This document shows, in pieces, positions 16,700 through 25,184 of a stretch of 64,000 nucleotides of DNA (positions within the stretch are counted from its first letter, which is position 1; the number at the start of each line of letters is the position of its first letter). The DNA comes from Photobacterium gaetbulicola Gung47. GTDB taxonomy: Bacteria; Pseudomonadota; Gammaproteobacteria; Enterobacterales; Vibrionaceae. The position numbers and the translations under genes were made by a program. The notes under the pieces are model-generated. The model saw only the letters and a list, made by a program, of their open reading frames with translations. It did not search any database and was not told the DNA's origin. The stretch lies in NCBI GenBank assembly GCA_000940995.1, contig CP005973.1:1674001-1738000 (forward strand), read 5' to 3'.

Positions 16700-17539
16700 T
16701 TAAGAAATATTGTCGAAAATTGACTTTATCTTTTGGTACTGCCTTGGTGTAGAGGCAGTGTAGTTAACGAAAGCCCGATGTAGCTGACTTTGATCTGAGA
16801 AACCAACTTCAATCGCAACATCAACAATCGGCATCCCCCCTCGCAATAAAATCTTAGCTTTCTCAACGCGGTGGTTATTTAGAAATGACTTTGGTGTGAT
16901 ACCAAAGTGGCTTTTGAACTGCCGAATTACTGTTTCTTTAGTATGTCCTAGTTCGAGAGCAAGAGTTTCAAGCGGTGGCGAACAGGCAATATCTCGTAAA
17001 AGGAGATTTTTAACCCTAACAGCCAATTTATCCCCTTCCACCAGTTCCTTTCTCGGAGAGCAACATAGACTTAATATGTCGAACAGAGCATATTCTACTT
17101 TTGAAATAAGCTCGGACGATTCTTCCACCAACAATGCCGAAATAATTTCCCCTAGGCCGGTAGTACTTAATGTGTCTTGCAATGAGCTTTGGTCAATTGT
17201 GAACATTGTGACCTCATGGCCGAAGAGCATTGATAGCACCTCACAACACCAATCGTTATCTATATACAGCATGTGATAACTGCGGGGCTTACCATCAACG
17301 GGATTGCAAGAGTGAACCATGTTCGGCTCAATAAGGACGATATCACCTTTGTTGAGGGCAATATGTTTCTCTGGCAAAGACAAGCATGTTACCCCTGATT
17401 CCATTATTCCAATGGACAACTCGGAGTGATAGTGACTTTTATAACTTTGTGTACTGTCACGTGTCGAACGAATCGTTAAGTATGGCGTGTGCTTACTCGT
17501 CCAATAACTCTGACGAATGTGCCGTGCGGTACGTGTCAT
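16700..17539 (-). CDS. AraC-family transcriptional regulator
   Basis: This protein of about 279 residues has an N-terminal cupin sensor domain (HYHSELSIGIMESGVTCLSLPEKHIALNKGDIVLIEPNMVHSCNP) and a C-terminal double helix-turn-helix (LETLALELGHTKETVIRQFKSHFGITPKSFLNNHRVEKAKILLRGG, then VDVAIEVGFSDQSQLHRAF). Regulators of this build next to LysE exporters usually sense the exported compound. The ATG at 17539 has GGAG 9 nt before it; an ATG five codons upstream at 17554 is also possible. It probably controls the following lysE gene. Confidence 0.88.
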   Translation of the reverse strand: MTRTARHIRQSYWTSKHTPYLTIRSTRDSTQSYKSHYHSELSIGIMESGVTCLSLPEKHIALNKGDIVLIEPNMVHSCNPVDGKPRSYHMLYIDNDWCCEVLSMLFGHEVTMFTIDQSSLQDTLSTTGLGEIISALLVEESSELISKVEYALFDILSLCCSPRKELVEGDKLAVRVKNLLLRDIACSPPLETLALELGHTKETVIRQFKSHFGITPKSFLNNHRVEKAKILLRGGMPIVDVAIEVGFSDQSQLHRAFVNYTASTPRQYQKIKSIFDNIS

Positions 17540-17859
17540 TGCAATAAACTCCATGTCGTAAGCTCTGAGCCTAAAAAGGCTTCCAGATTACCAAAAGTAA
17601 GTCAAACTTTAGTTCTTAGGAGCAGGCTTTTATTCGAGCGAGATACGCATAGCGGCAAAAGTGCACCGAAATATGGCCGACATTGCAAAATGGTTTACAC
17701 CAAGGATCAGCTTAGATTAGGGGCCTTAGGTATAGAGCCACCCAATCGGCACGTTGTATTTTGCCCAGCAGGCTATATTTTTGAAAAAGCCGCCAATATA
17801 TGCGGGAACCGCTCCCGTGACACTGGCTATCGCTCAAACAAGCATAAAGAGAGAAAAGT
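17540..17859. other. Intergenic gap without recognisable gene
   Basis: These 320 nt separate the AraC gene from the divergent cytochrome P460 gene and should hold both promoters. Overlapping short open frames on both strands have no recognisable domain and no ribosome site. Nothing more can be supported. Confidence 0.6.
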
Positions 17860-18360
17860 ATGACGCTCAGAGATTCATTTCTTGCCTCACTCGCGATGAT
17901 TGTTCTGCCCGCTGTTGCCCATGCGGATACACCAGAGCCGTCAAACAGTATTGCATATCCTGTCGGATGGCAGGAGTGGGCAACAATAGCGGTTTCCCAT
18001 CGTACCGATAACAATACAGTCCGAGCAATCCTCGGCAATCCTATTGCGGTCGCCGCAGCGCGAGAGGGAAAGACCAATCCCTGGCCGGACGGGGCGATAT
18101 TAGGAAAAGTGGTTTGGAAAAGTACGACGCTGGAGCACTGGCCAGCGGCTACGGCTCCGGGGGAGTTTGTCCATGCCGAATTTATGTTCAGAGACTCGAA
18201 GAAATATGCGGAGACATACGGTTGGGGTTGGGGGCGTTGGCTTGGTCAGTCACAAACTCCCTTTAATGAAGGGCCGCAAGCCTGTATCGCCTGTCATACC
18301 CCGGTCAAAGATCGCAACTGGGTATTTACAGAACCGGCATTCTTCCCGGAGATCAAATAA
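17860..18360 (+). CDS. Cytochrome P460-family c-type haem protein
   Basis: This 166-residue periplasmic protein has a signal peptide (about 1-22, ending VAHADT), the P460 core segments (SIAYPVGWQEWATIAVSHRTDNNTVRAILGN, WPDGAILGKVVWKS, FMFRDSKKYAETYGWGWGRW) and one haem site CIACH near the C-terminus. P460 proteins carry a lysine-crosslinked haem and oxidise hydroxylamine or bind NO; some relatives only detoxify NO. AGAGAAAAGT precedes the start. It converges on a cytochrome b/octaheme cytochrome pair, so a common link to reactive nitrogen species is an inference. Confidence 0.88.
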   Translation: MTLRDSFLASLAMIVLPAVAHADTPEPSNSIAYPVGWQEWATIAVSHRTDNNTVRAILGNPIAVAAAREGKTNPWPDGAILGKVVWKSTTLEHWPAATAPGEFVHAEFMFRDSKKYAETYGWGWGRWLGQSQTPFNEGPQACIACHTPVKDRNWVFTEPAFFPEIK

Positions 18361-18385
18361 CCAAGGCATGGGCGTCTCTGAGTTA

Positions 18386-18416
18386 GCTGGCACGCGTTGG
18401 GGGAAAACGTGCCAGC
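18386..18416. terminator. Hairpin between convergent P460 and cytochrome b genes
   Basis: GCTGGCACG and CGTGCCAGC form a 9-bp stem with a 13-nt loop, 25 nt after the P460 stop. There is no T-run, so efficiency as an intrinsic terminator is doubtful. Confidence 0.45.
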
Positions 18417-18467
18417 CGTGGTGGATTCATAAATTATGGGCACTGAAAACCTAGGCTTATCAAACGA

Positions 18468-19091
18468 TTAAACCGTCTTTTTCGCTGGTTGGGCTATCTC
18501 CTCCCCTGCTTGGTCTTGCTGCTCTTCGTAACCGGTGATCATGGTTTTCATGTGGCTCAACGGCGTAGCGCCTGTGGTGGTCATGTACACATGCACGATA
18601 AAAAAGATCAGGATAAGAAAAGCCGACAGCAGGTGCAGGGCCGACAGCGTTGGCAGAGAGAGCACCTGCAGGCCGAATGGATAGGCCAGCAACATTAAGC
18701 CGGTTAGCCAAATTACAGGGGCCAACAGCAGTTTGAACCCCAGGTAGGAAAATCGCTGTAAGGGGTTGTGCTTGCGATCCGGTGTCGCTTTATAGGGGTG
18801 AGGCTTGCCAAAGAAGATATCCTTACTGTAGTAACGGATCACCGCCACTAGCTGCTCGGTGGTCGGAATATATTGCTTCCACTCCCCCGTGGTGAAATGC
18901 CAGAAAATGGCAAACACCCAAAGAATGATCAAGGCCACGGCCCCAACCTCATGCCACTGCAAGGCCTGTTCGAACCCAAGCCAGCTAAAAGTGCCGTGGA
19001 TTTCGAAACCCGTGATCAGCATAGCGAGCATCAACAAGCTTTGTGACCAATGCCAGAAGCGCTCAAAACGTTTATAAATCATCTGACGCAT
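18468..19091 (-). CDS. Membrane cytochrome b (thiosulfate-reductase/FdnI-like)
   Basis: This 207-residue inner-membrane protein has four hydrophobic helices and histidines placed as in the cytochrome b561 / formate dehydrogenase gamma family (FERFWHWSQSLLM, LQWHEVGAV, FAIFWHFTTGEW, SALHLLSAFLILIFFIVHVYM). It starts 3 nt after the octaheme cytochrome gene stops, so the two form one transcript and almost certainly one complex. It would pass electrons between the quinone pool and the periplasmic octaheme protein. Family call good; direction of electron flow inferred. Confidence 0.88.
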   Translation of the reverse strand: MRQMIYKRFERFWHWSQSLLMLAMLITGFEIHGTFSWLGFEQALQWHEVGAVALIILWVFAIFWHFTTGEWKQYIPTTEQLVAVIRYYSKDIFFGKPHPYKATPDRKHNPLQRFSYLGFKLLLAPVIWLTGLMLLAYPFGLQVLSLPTLSALHLLSAFLILIFFIVHVYMTTTGATPLSHMKTMITGYEEQQDQAGEEIAQPAKKTV

Positions 19092-19094
19092 AAC

Positions 19095-20675
19095 TCACTC
19101 CTTGTCTTGTCTGTTGGGAACGATCACTCGCAAAATAGCGTGAATACACACGGCTCCGAGCGTCAACGCCACCAGCCACCAGAGGTAATGGCTGCCCTTG
19201 AACGGATCGGACTGACCGGGAAGATAGAAGCCCGCCAGTTTGAACAGCCGGCCATCCTGGCTATGGCATGCCTGGCACTCCAGCGCTTTTTCAGCAGGGG
19301 CAACCATATGGGTAATCGGGAAGTGGTATTCAGTATTGATAAACTCAAGCTTGCCACTGAACACTTCTCCACTGGCCTTCATACCTGCTTGTGCTGATGC
19401 GTCCCAGTCATAGCTCTTCCAGTATGCGGCTTTGTCTTTACCAAAGAGATATGGCGTAACCATAATTTGGTTTTCGCTATCGTAGGGTTGTTTACCTCTC
19501 ATTACCTTGAACGGCCAGATCCGCGAATCGTCATCGCCACAGCGCCCCTGCGGGGTGGTTAATGCAATAATGCCTTGCTCATTGGCCGTGATTTTTTCAC
19601 CGACAACGGTATAGTCCATCTCGCCGTTGAAGCATACATACTCGGGCACCACATTCATTTCCCACACAAAGTCGCCTTTTTTCGGGGTGTAGGTCACGTT
19701 GCCCCATTGGTCCTTGGTGACAGGTCGGCTTTTGTCACCCGCGCTGGACCAGTCCCAAACCGTTTTGGTGGCTTTCTCACGGGCAAACTCGGGGATATGG
19801 CAGGTTTGACAAGCGATGTTATCGACATGCTGGTTGAGGCGAATGGCATTGCGAGAGCCTTTATGCGGCTCCATGCCATGACAAGACTCGCAGCTTGCCC
19901 GGCTGAAATCGCTGTGGCCGGGAATATCGATACCGGAGGTATCTTTCGCCTGCATGGCGTAGCGCGAGCCCATGGTTTGGTGATTGCTGGTGGTATGGCA
20001 GTCCTGGCATTTCAGGTTAGCGCCCTGTTCGGATAAGTGAACATCCAGCTCTGGTGAGGCGCTAAAAAGGGTTGAGTCCATATCGCCATGTTTGACCGAG
20101 TCACCGCCCCCGCCGAAAAAGTGGCAAGCGCCGCAGTTTTCGATTTCCGGGGTAGCGACACTTTGGGCGGCCATCGCTAAGTCAACCGCAGGCAACATCT
20201 TGCCTGAGCCTTTGGGCCACTCCTTCGCTACGTAGTTAGGATGACCGGCATCGGTGGGAAATTTGCGATACTGCCCAGACTGCTCATGACAGACAAGACA
20301 GTCGATGCTCTCCTGCTTGGTGAAGTCAAAGCTATCATCCTTCCAGCCATAGCCGGCATGGCAACTGGTGCACCTCGGTTCGTTGGAGGCTGTCGATATA
20401 CAGAAGTTATTGATCACTTCTGTCTTACCATAAACAGTGCCGGTACTCTCCTGACCATGTTGCCACGTCCAGTGTGTAGATTGCTGTAACTGTTCGCCGG
20501 CTTCAGTATGGCAATCGAGGCAGGCTTTGGTGACTTGCTCAGCACGTTCGAAGGGCCCGTAAAGTTGTTCGAACGCGCTGTGGTCGGCAGTCGAGGCAGC
20601 TACCCAGAGAGGCAGAAGCAAAATAGCCGAGCCAATAACAGCCCGACACCGTATCGAGAATGGTTTCCTAGCCAT
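19095..20675 (-). CDS. Octaheme c-type cytochrome (octaheme tetrathionate reductase, OTR, family) with C-terminal anchor
   Basis: This 526-residue protein has a signal peptide (about 1-28) and eight CxxCH haem sites: CLDCH, CTSCH, CLVCH, CGACH, CQDCH, CESCH, CQTCH and CQACH. The order and spacing fit the OTR family known from Shewanella (about 490 residues). OTR reduces tetrathionate, nitrite and hydroxylamine in vitro, with an unsettled physiological role. A C-terminal membrane segment (LWWLVALTLGAVCIHAILRVIV) anchors it, and a cytochrome b follows 3 nt downstream. AGGAGGCGC precedes the start, and a 34-bp imperfect palindrome lies just upstream. Confidence 0.9.
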   Translation of the reverse strand: MARKPFSIRCRAVIGSAILLLPLWVAASTADHSAFEQLYGPFERAEQVTKACLDCHTEAGEQLQQSTHWTWQHGQESTGTVYGKTEVINNFCISTASNEPRCTSCHAGYGWKDDSFDFTKQESIDCLVCHEQSGQYRKFPTDAGHPNYVAKEWPKGSGKMLPAVDLAMAAQSVATPEIENCGACHFFGGGGDSVKHGDMDSTLFSASPELDVHLSEQGANLKCQDCHTTSNHQTMGSRYAMQAKDTSGIDIPGHSDFSRASCESCHGMEPHKGSRNAIRLNQHVDNIACQTCHIPEFAREKATKTVWDWSSAGDKSRPVTKDQWGNVTYTPKKGDFVWEMNVVPEYVCFNGEMDYTVVGEKITANEQGIIALTTPQGRCGDDDSRIWPFKVMRGKQPYDSENQIMVTPYLFGKDKAAYWKSYDWDASAQAGMKASGEVFSGKLEFINTEYHFPITHMVAPAEKALECQACHSQDGRLFKLAGFYLPGQSDPFKGSHYLWWLVALTLGAVCIHAILRVIVPNRQDKE

Positions 20676-20690
20676 TTTAGCGCCTCCTTA

Positions 20691-20724
20691 CATTAGCGGT
20701 TACTTAATTAAGTGATCGCTAATG
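20691..20724. promoter_or_regulatory. 34-bp imperfect palindrome upstream of the octaheme cytochrome gene
   Basis: CATTAGCG and CGCTAATG flank a perfect inner palindrome ACTTAATTAAGT, with only the short spacers unpaired. It begins 15 nt upstream of the start codon and overlaps the translation region of the 5' leader, so it could be an operator or an mRNA stem-loop. Confidence 0.55.
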
Positions 20725-20844
20725 CGAGAATGCCAAATGAATCCCAAGCTGATTTGTTCTATGTCAAAAAAAACGGTCGAAAAACATACAGCTTATGGGT
20801 TGGATCACATTCTTTGTTTGGCCACTGCCACTGCGTGACTTAAT

Positions 20845-21408
20845 CTATTGGGCTACGTCATGCTCCCAACTGATTACGCCGTCATAGCTCTGACAATCCA
20901 TTGCCGAATCAGACGCATCGGTAATATAGACCTGCTGCTTCTCAGAAACTGGATAGCTCAAATATTCCGAACACCTGGCGCTCTGGCCATTACCAACCAC
21001 AACCTTTGTTCCGGGCTTCAACGTGCATTCTGCCAGCTTGTCGAGCGGCGACCATTGATAGCAAATTTCATAGTCTTTCCTATATTCCGATACCTGACCA
21101 GAAGGACGGGTAAATGACCACCATTGACCAAACTGGCTATGGGGGTTGGTACTATTCCAGGCCCGATAAATCGTCACTTCCTGAGTACTTTGATAAACCG
21201 CTCCCTGACATAACTTACCCGCAAGTGCTTCACCGAGAGCCTGGGATAGCAATGCCGGATCTTGTACCAGTTCGAATTTGTCACTCAGATCAGCACCGAT
21301 CACGGTACTCCCGACACACAATTGCGCTGCCTCTTGGGTCGTTGTTACCGGATCGCTGGCACAGCCCTGAACAATAACAAACAGCGCAACATTCAAAATC
21401 CTTTTCAT
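20845..21408 (-). CDS. Cysteine-rich predicted lipoprotein, unknown function
   Basis: This 187-residue protein starts with a lipoprotein signal (MKRILNVALFVIVQGCAS, lipid-modified cysteine at about 16). The mature part holds several cysteines (LCVGS, LCQGA, ICYQW, ECTLK, RCSEY, DCQSY), suggesting disulphide bonds in the periplasm. No family was recognised. It lies 57 nt downstream of a lipase-like gene on the same strand, so the pair may be cotranscribed; a periplasmic partner or inhibitor of that enzyme is one possibility, unproven. Confidence 0.7.
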   Translation of the reverse strand: MKRILNVALFVIVQGCASDPVTTTQEAAQLCVGSTVIGADLSDKFELVQDPALLSQALGEALAGKLCQGAVYQSTQEVTIYRAWNSTNPHSQFGQWWSFTRPSGQVSEYRKDYEICYQWSPLDKLAECTLKPGTKVVVGNGQSARCSEYLSYPVSEKQQVYITDASDSAMDCQSYDGVISWEHDVAQ

Positions 21409-21465
21409 ACTTAAAGCCTATTTGTCTTAAGTCTGTTTTAGTTGATAAAACCTAGCGACACCGGT

Positions 21466-22890
21466 TCACTTAACCGGCTTATTCATCGGTTTCTGCCCTT
21501 TGAAGTCATGCCGTGTTTCCGTTTTGAAAAGCTTACCTTCCTTGTGCATTTGCGGCGCACTCGCCTCGTCAAAAAGGAAAACCGCTTGGTCAACACGACG
21601 GTGAAGCACCACCTCAAGATATACCGTCTCATTTGGCTTTAAGAACGCATCTATATCAGCAGTTTCAACACGGTACTCGACAGCGTGATAATAAGTGAAA
21701 CCTTGGTTTGGCCTGGCAATAACCCTAAAGCCCGTAAGCTGGCTCTTGCTTATCACGTCGTAGTCTATGTAGTAGACCAGATGGTTGGGGCTGGCCGCAT
21801 TTTTCTGGCGGTCGACGAAAAAGCCTTTGGACAGTTTGTTCGGATCGCGGTCTTGGCCGCCCAACAAAACCAGATCGTAATCAGTCACAGGCTCACCTTG
21901 GTCATCATTAACGATAAAAACCAAATTCATATACCGATGACTGCGCTGTTGTGTTTGTTGAGTCAGTGTCGCTAGCGCCTGCTGGCATATCTGATAGTCG
22001 GCCTCAGAATCCACTTGCAGACACTTCAGGATTTCAGCGAGTTGTGGTTTTGTCGACGTTGCGCTTACGACACTGCGCATGATCCCCTTTTGCTTACCCG
22101 AGTGGCTGGCATTTGGGATCACCCCCAGCGGGACGGTTTCTGGACGCATCACCCCCTCAACCAGTTTCAGTAAACTAACATTGAGTTCATCTGACATATG
22201 GGCGACCGTATCTGCAGCTCCGGATTCAACAAACCTCACCATACTGAAGTTCATATTGGCCCCAGCAACCCTTACCACCCCGTCGGAGCCTGACTCAGCC
22301 AGATAACTATTCACAAAGTCGTAGAACTTCTTATCAATGGACTGCCCTGTCAAAACAAAAGGGTAAAAGCCACTCTCTACAGGCTTGTAGTGAAGATAGG
22401 CGCGGGACAAATCGATTTGCTGCTGGCTACCCAAAGATAACCAGTCGAGTATCAACTGCCCCGGCTCGATACCATCAAACCAGGCTTTTATTCTACCCAC
22501 TCTCTGCTTGCCGAGTGCTGCCAATGGTGAGCCATGGTTAGCCGGTGCCAACATGATCAGATGGCGCAGCGGGCTCTGGTCCAGATTGTCACTGCCATAG
22601 TAGCGATCGAGCCATTCGCGCACGACAGGCCCGCCTGTCGAATGAGTAATACAGGAAAACGCAGCAATGTCGTCACCAGCCGGGATCAAGTCATGTAGGG
22701 CCTGATCGAATGCACGTATGATATCGGTCATATTCACCGTATCATCAAAACTGATGTACCGTCCCAGCCAAACATGTTTTATATCAACATCAAGCCCATA
22801 GTTGCTCGCTTGCTTCGCAATAGCTTCTGGTAAGAGGCCATAGGTATTGGTATCCGTAACGCTCCATCCATGCACAAATATAACAATCAT
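21466..22890 (-). CDS. Alpha/beta-hydrolase, lipase-like, with C-terminal extra domain
   Basis: This 474-residue protein starts directly with the hydrolase core (MIVIFVHGWSVTDTNTYG: the HG oxyanion motif) and has the nucleophile in FSCITHSTGGPVVREWLDRYYG (serine near residue 89, THSTG in place of GHSxG). LIMLAPANHGSPLAALG follows. There is no signal peptide. From about residue 305 a beta-rich extra domain (HRYMNLVFIVNDDQGEPVTDYDLVLLGG) runs to the end. It probably hydrolyses an ester or lipid. A lipoprotein gene follows on the same strand; such an unexported lipase plus exported lipoprotein recalls type VI lipase effector/immunity pairs, but no Hcp, VgrG or PAAR gene is nearby. Confidence 0.78.
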   Translation of the reverse strand: MIVIFVHGWSVTDTNTYGLLPEAIAKQASNYGLDVDIKHVWLGRYISFDDTVNMTDIIRAFDQALHDLIPAGDDIAAFSCITHSTGGPVVREWLDRYYGSDNLDQSPLRHLIMLAPANHGSPLAALGKQRVGRIKAWFDGIEPGQLILDWLSLGSQQQIDLSRAYLHYKPVESGFYPFVLTGQSIDKKFYDFVNSYLAESGSDGVVRVAGANMNFSMVRFVESGAADTVAHMSDELNVSLLKLVEGVMRPETVPLGVIPNASHSGKQKGIMRSVVSATSTKPQLAEILKCLQVDSEADYQICQQALATLTQQTQQRSHRYMNLVFIVNDDQGEPVTDYDLVLLGGQDRDPNKLSKGFFVDRQKNAASPNHLVYYIDYDVISKSQLTGFRVIARPNQGFTYYHAVEYRVETADIDAFLKPNETVYLEVVLHRRVDQAVFLFDEASAPQMHKEGKLFKTETRHDFKGQKPMNKPVK

Positions 22891-23093
22891 GTGTTTGTCC
22901 CTCTGAGTATGTTATCGAGACCCTTCTAATGCGAGATGTCAATGAGGCGGCGAGGACAATACTTACCTCGCGCCTGACTTATAAAGTAGACACCGATTGC
23001 TTAAAAACTAGACCACAGCAAGGCGCATAGACTTGAGGACAATCACAAAACAGCCAATTTCGATAAGCAAGTCCGATGGCGAACTAGGTCACT

Positions 23094-23990
23094 TTATAAC
23101 GGCGACGATAAGGGGTGTAGTTTGAAAAAATCGATAAGCGCCCTGACTTTGCGCGGCATTAACGTTTTGTGTTGATAGACCGCATAAAGCGACACTGTAA
23201 CACCATGCAACTCGGGTAGTATTCTGATGATTTGCCCTGATTTCAGCTCATTTTCAATCACAAAGCTTGGCATCACCGCGAACCCTTCCCCGGTCAGCAC
23301 AAAATCCCTGAGCATCGAAGTAGTGCGTACCGACAGCGCGGGTTCTTTATTGAGCACGGTCGTCTGCCCTTGGCCGTTGCGCAAGACCAAATGCTTGCGG
23401 CCATGGACAATGGCATGGCTTAACCACTTCATGCCGGCAAGATCGCCAATGCCTGTCACGGGCGCAAAGCGCTCGAGGTAGCGCTTCGACGCGCACAGCA
23501 TGTCGGTAAACTCGCCTATCTTGACCGCATACAAGCTAGAGTCCGCCAAGGCAGAAGAGGCCCGGATAGCGATATCGCAGCGCTCTTCCGTGAGATCCTG
23601 ATAGCCATCGCTTTCAATAATATCCAAGCTGATCTTCGGGTATTGCTGCAAAAACTCGCTCAGTAACCGAACCAGCTCATGACTGCCGACTGGAGTCGAA
23701 ATCCGTATCAAACCGCTTGGCTCGGAGTTGTCGAGCTGGACCTCGGCATTGGCCAAATAGGCTATCTCCTGTATTTCTCTGCATTTTTGATAATACAGCG
23801 TGCCCGCTTCGGTCAGCGACAGGGACCGGGTTGTCCGATGGAGCAACCGTGTATTCAGGTTTGACTCCAGTCTGGACACCACCTGAGAGACCCGCGCCTT
23901 GCCAAGGCCGAGAATGTCTGCGGCTTTGGTAAATGATTGCTGCTCGACAACCGCCGCAAACACCATCATATCGTCTAGCGAGATATTCAT
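23094..23990 (-). CDS. LysR-family transcriptional regulator
   Basis: This 298-residue protein has a standard LysR helix-turn-helix (VVEQQSFTKAADILGLGKARVSQVVSRLESNLNTRLLHRTTRSLSLTEAG) and an effector domain of the CrgA/DsdC-like subgroup that often controls a neighbouring oxidoreductase (YLERFAPV, LSVRTTSMLRDFVLTGEGFAVMPSFV). The ATG at 23990 is preferred over an upstream in-frame start because it puts the helix-turn-helix at the usual distance. It is divergent from the QorB-like gene across 128 nt that hold GTTTAC...GTAAAC half-sites (near 24021 and 24054), making that gene the likely target. Confidence 0.9.
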   Translation of the reverse strand: MNISLDDMMVFAAVVEQQSFTKAADILGLGKARVSQVVSRLESNLNTRLLHRTTRSLSLTEAGTLYYQKCREIQEIAYLANAEVQLDNSEPSGLIRISTPVGSHELVRLLSEFLQQYPKISLDIIESDGYQDLTEERCDIAIRASSALADSSLYAVKIGEFTDMLCASKRYLERFAPVTGIGDLAGMKWLSHAIVHGRKHLVLRNGQGQTTVLNKEPALSVRTTSMLRDFVLTGEGFAVMPSFVIENELKSGQIIRILPELHGVTVSLYAVYQHKTLMPRKVRALIDFFKLHPLSSPL

Positions 23991-24118
23991 TACGCCCCAC
24001 TGTTTAATATAGATAAACAGTAAGTTTACCTTTGCCCTGATTATCAATCAAAGAGTAAACGATATAGTGACAACCAACGGCAATACACGCCCAAGAAGAT
24101 ACTATCAGGAGAAACACC

Positions 24119-25018
24119 ATGTCAGACCGCAAACTACTTATCACAGGCGCATCAGGCAAACTCGGCAAACAAGTGATTGAATACCTTTTGAATGATTTCA
24201 ATATTCCGGCTAGCCAGCTAATTGCGACATCGCGCGAGGTAGCCAGCCTCGCCGGACTGGCAGAAATGGGGGTCGATGTGCGCAAGGCTGACTTCGCAGA
24301 TCCAGCATCGTTGGAAGCCGCCTTTACCGGCGCAGACAACATGCTACTGATCAGCATTGATGCAATCGGCCAACGTAGCGAACTTCACCGCAATGCCGTG
24401 GTTGCGGCAGAACGTGTCGGCATCAAGCACCTGAGCTACACCTCAATGCCAGCGGCTGACACCTCCCCGGTCGTCTTCGCCTTTGAGCATGAAGCAACAG
24501 AAAAAGCGATTGCTGATAGCCAAATCAGCAACTGGACGATACTGCGCAACAACTGGTATTTCGAAAACCTGGCCGAGTTCTTCGCCAGTACCTTGCAAAC
24601 CCAAGCCTGGCTGACGGCAGCCAAAGAAGGCAAGTCCGCACAACTCAGCCGCCTTGATCTTGCCTACGCCGCTGCCGCTTCGGTTGTGAAGGCACTGGAG
24701 GGCAAACAAACGTTCACCCTCAACGGCCCTGAGTCTCTGACCACCGACGAAATGGCGGCAAAGATCAATCAAGCTCTGGGGCTCGATATTCAGGTGATCC
24801 ACCAGTCTGATGAAGAGCTGGAAGCACAGCTGGCATCGTTTGGCTTGCCAGAAGGTATTGTCGCCATGGTCACAACAATGGACCAGCATGCCCGCGGCGC
24901 ATTTTCCGATGGTACCAGCCAAGAGTTCGAGATGCTGACAGGCCGCCAGCCACAGAGCTTTTCTCATTGGCTCGAAGCCAACAGGAACATGCTGAGCCAG
25001 ATTGCGAAGAACGCATAA
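24119..25018 (+). CDS. NmrA/QorB-like NAD(P)H-dependent quinone oxidoreductase
   Basis: This 299-residue protein has an N-terminal Rossmann motif (LLITGASGKLGKQVIEYLL) and the NmrA/YtfG pattern: MLLISIDAIGQRSELHRNAVVAAERVGIKHLSYTSM, ADTSPV, ILRNNWYFEN and LNGPESLTTDEMAAKI. E. coli QorB/YtfG (286 residues) has the same layout and reduces quinones with NADPH. It is monocistronic, probably induced through the divergent LysR protein. Start supported by ATCAGGAG upstream. Confidence 0.87.
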   Translation: MSDRKLLITGASGKLGKQVIEYLLNDFNIPASQLIATSREVASLAGLAEMGVDVRKADFADPASLEAAFTGADNMLLISIDAIGQRSELHRNAVVAAERVGIKHLSYTSMPAADTSPVVFAFEHEATEKAIADSQISNWTILRNNWYFENLAEFFASTLQTQAWLTAAKEGKSAQLSRLDLAYAAAASVVKALEGKQTFTLNGPESLTTDEMAAKINQALGLDIQVIHQSDEELEAQLASFGLPEGIVAMVTTMDQHARGAFSDGTSQEFEMLTGRQPQSFSHWLEANRNMLSQIAKNA

Positions 25019-25036
25019 TTCATTGAGTATTCGCCC

Positions 25037-25063
25037 AGCCCACCGAGACAGAATCAGTGGGCT
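25037..25063 (+). terminator. Terminator-like hairpin after the QorB-like gene
   Basis: AGCCCAC and GTGGGCT form a 7-bp stem with a 13-nt loop 18 nt after the stop. Only a short T stretch follows, so confidence is moderate. Confidence 0.5.
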
Positions 25064-25184
25064 TTGCCGTTAAGCAGGGACATCGAGACCTAATGTGCAC
25101 ATACCCACACTTTTCATACATTTAACAGCAATAATGCTGATTTTGGCTACACTTTATCCATCATAACAACAAAAGGGGTAGCCC

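Noticed and set aside
17489..17863. 124-codon plus-strand frame overlapping the AraC gene start
   Set aside because: Overlaps a confident gene antisense and has no recognisable protein features; treated as intergenic.
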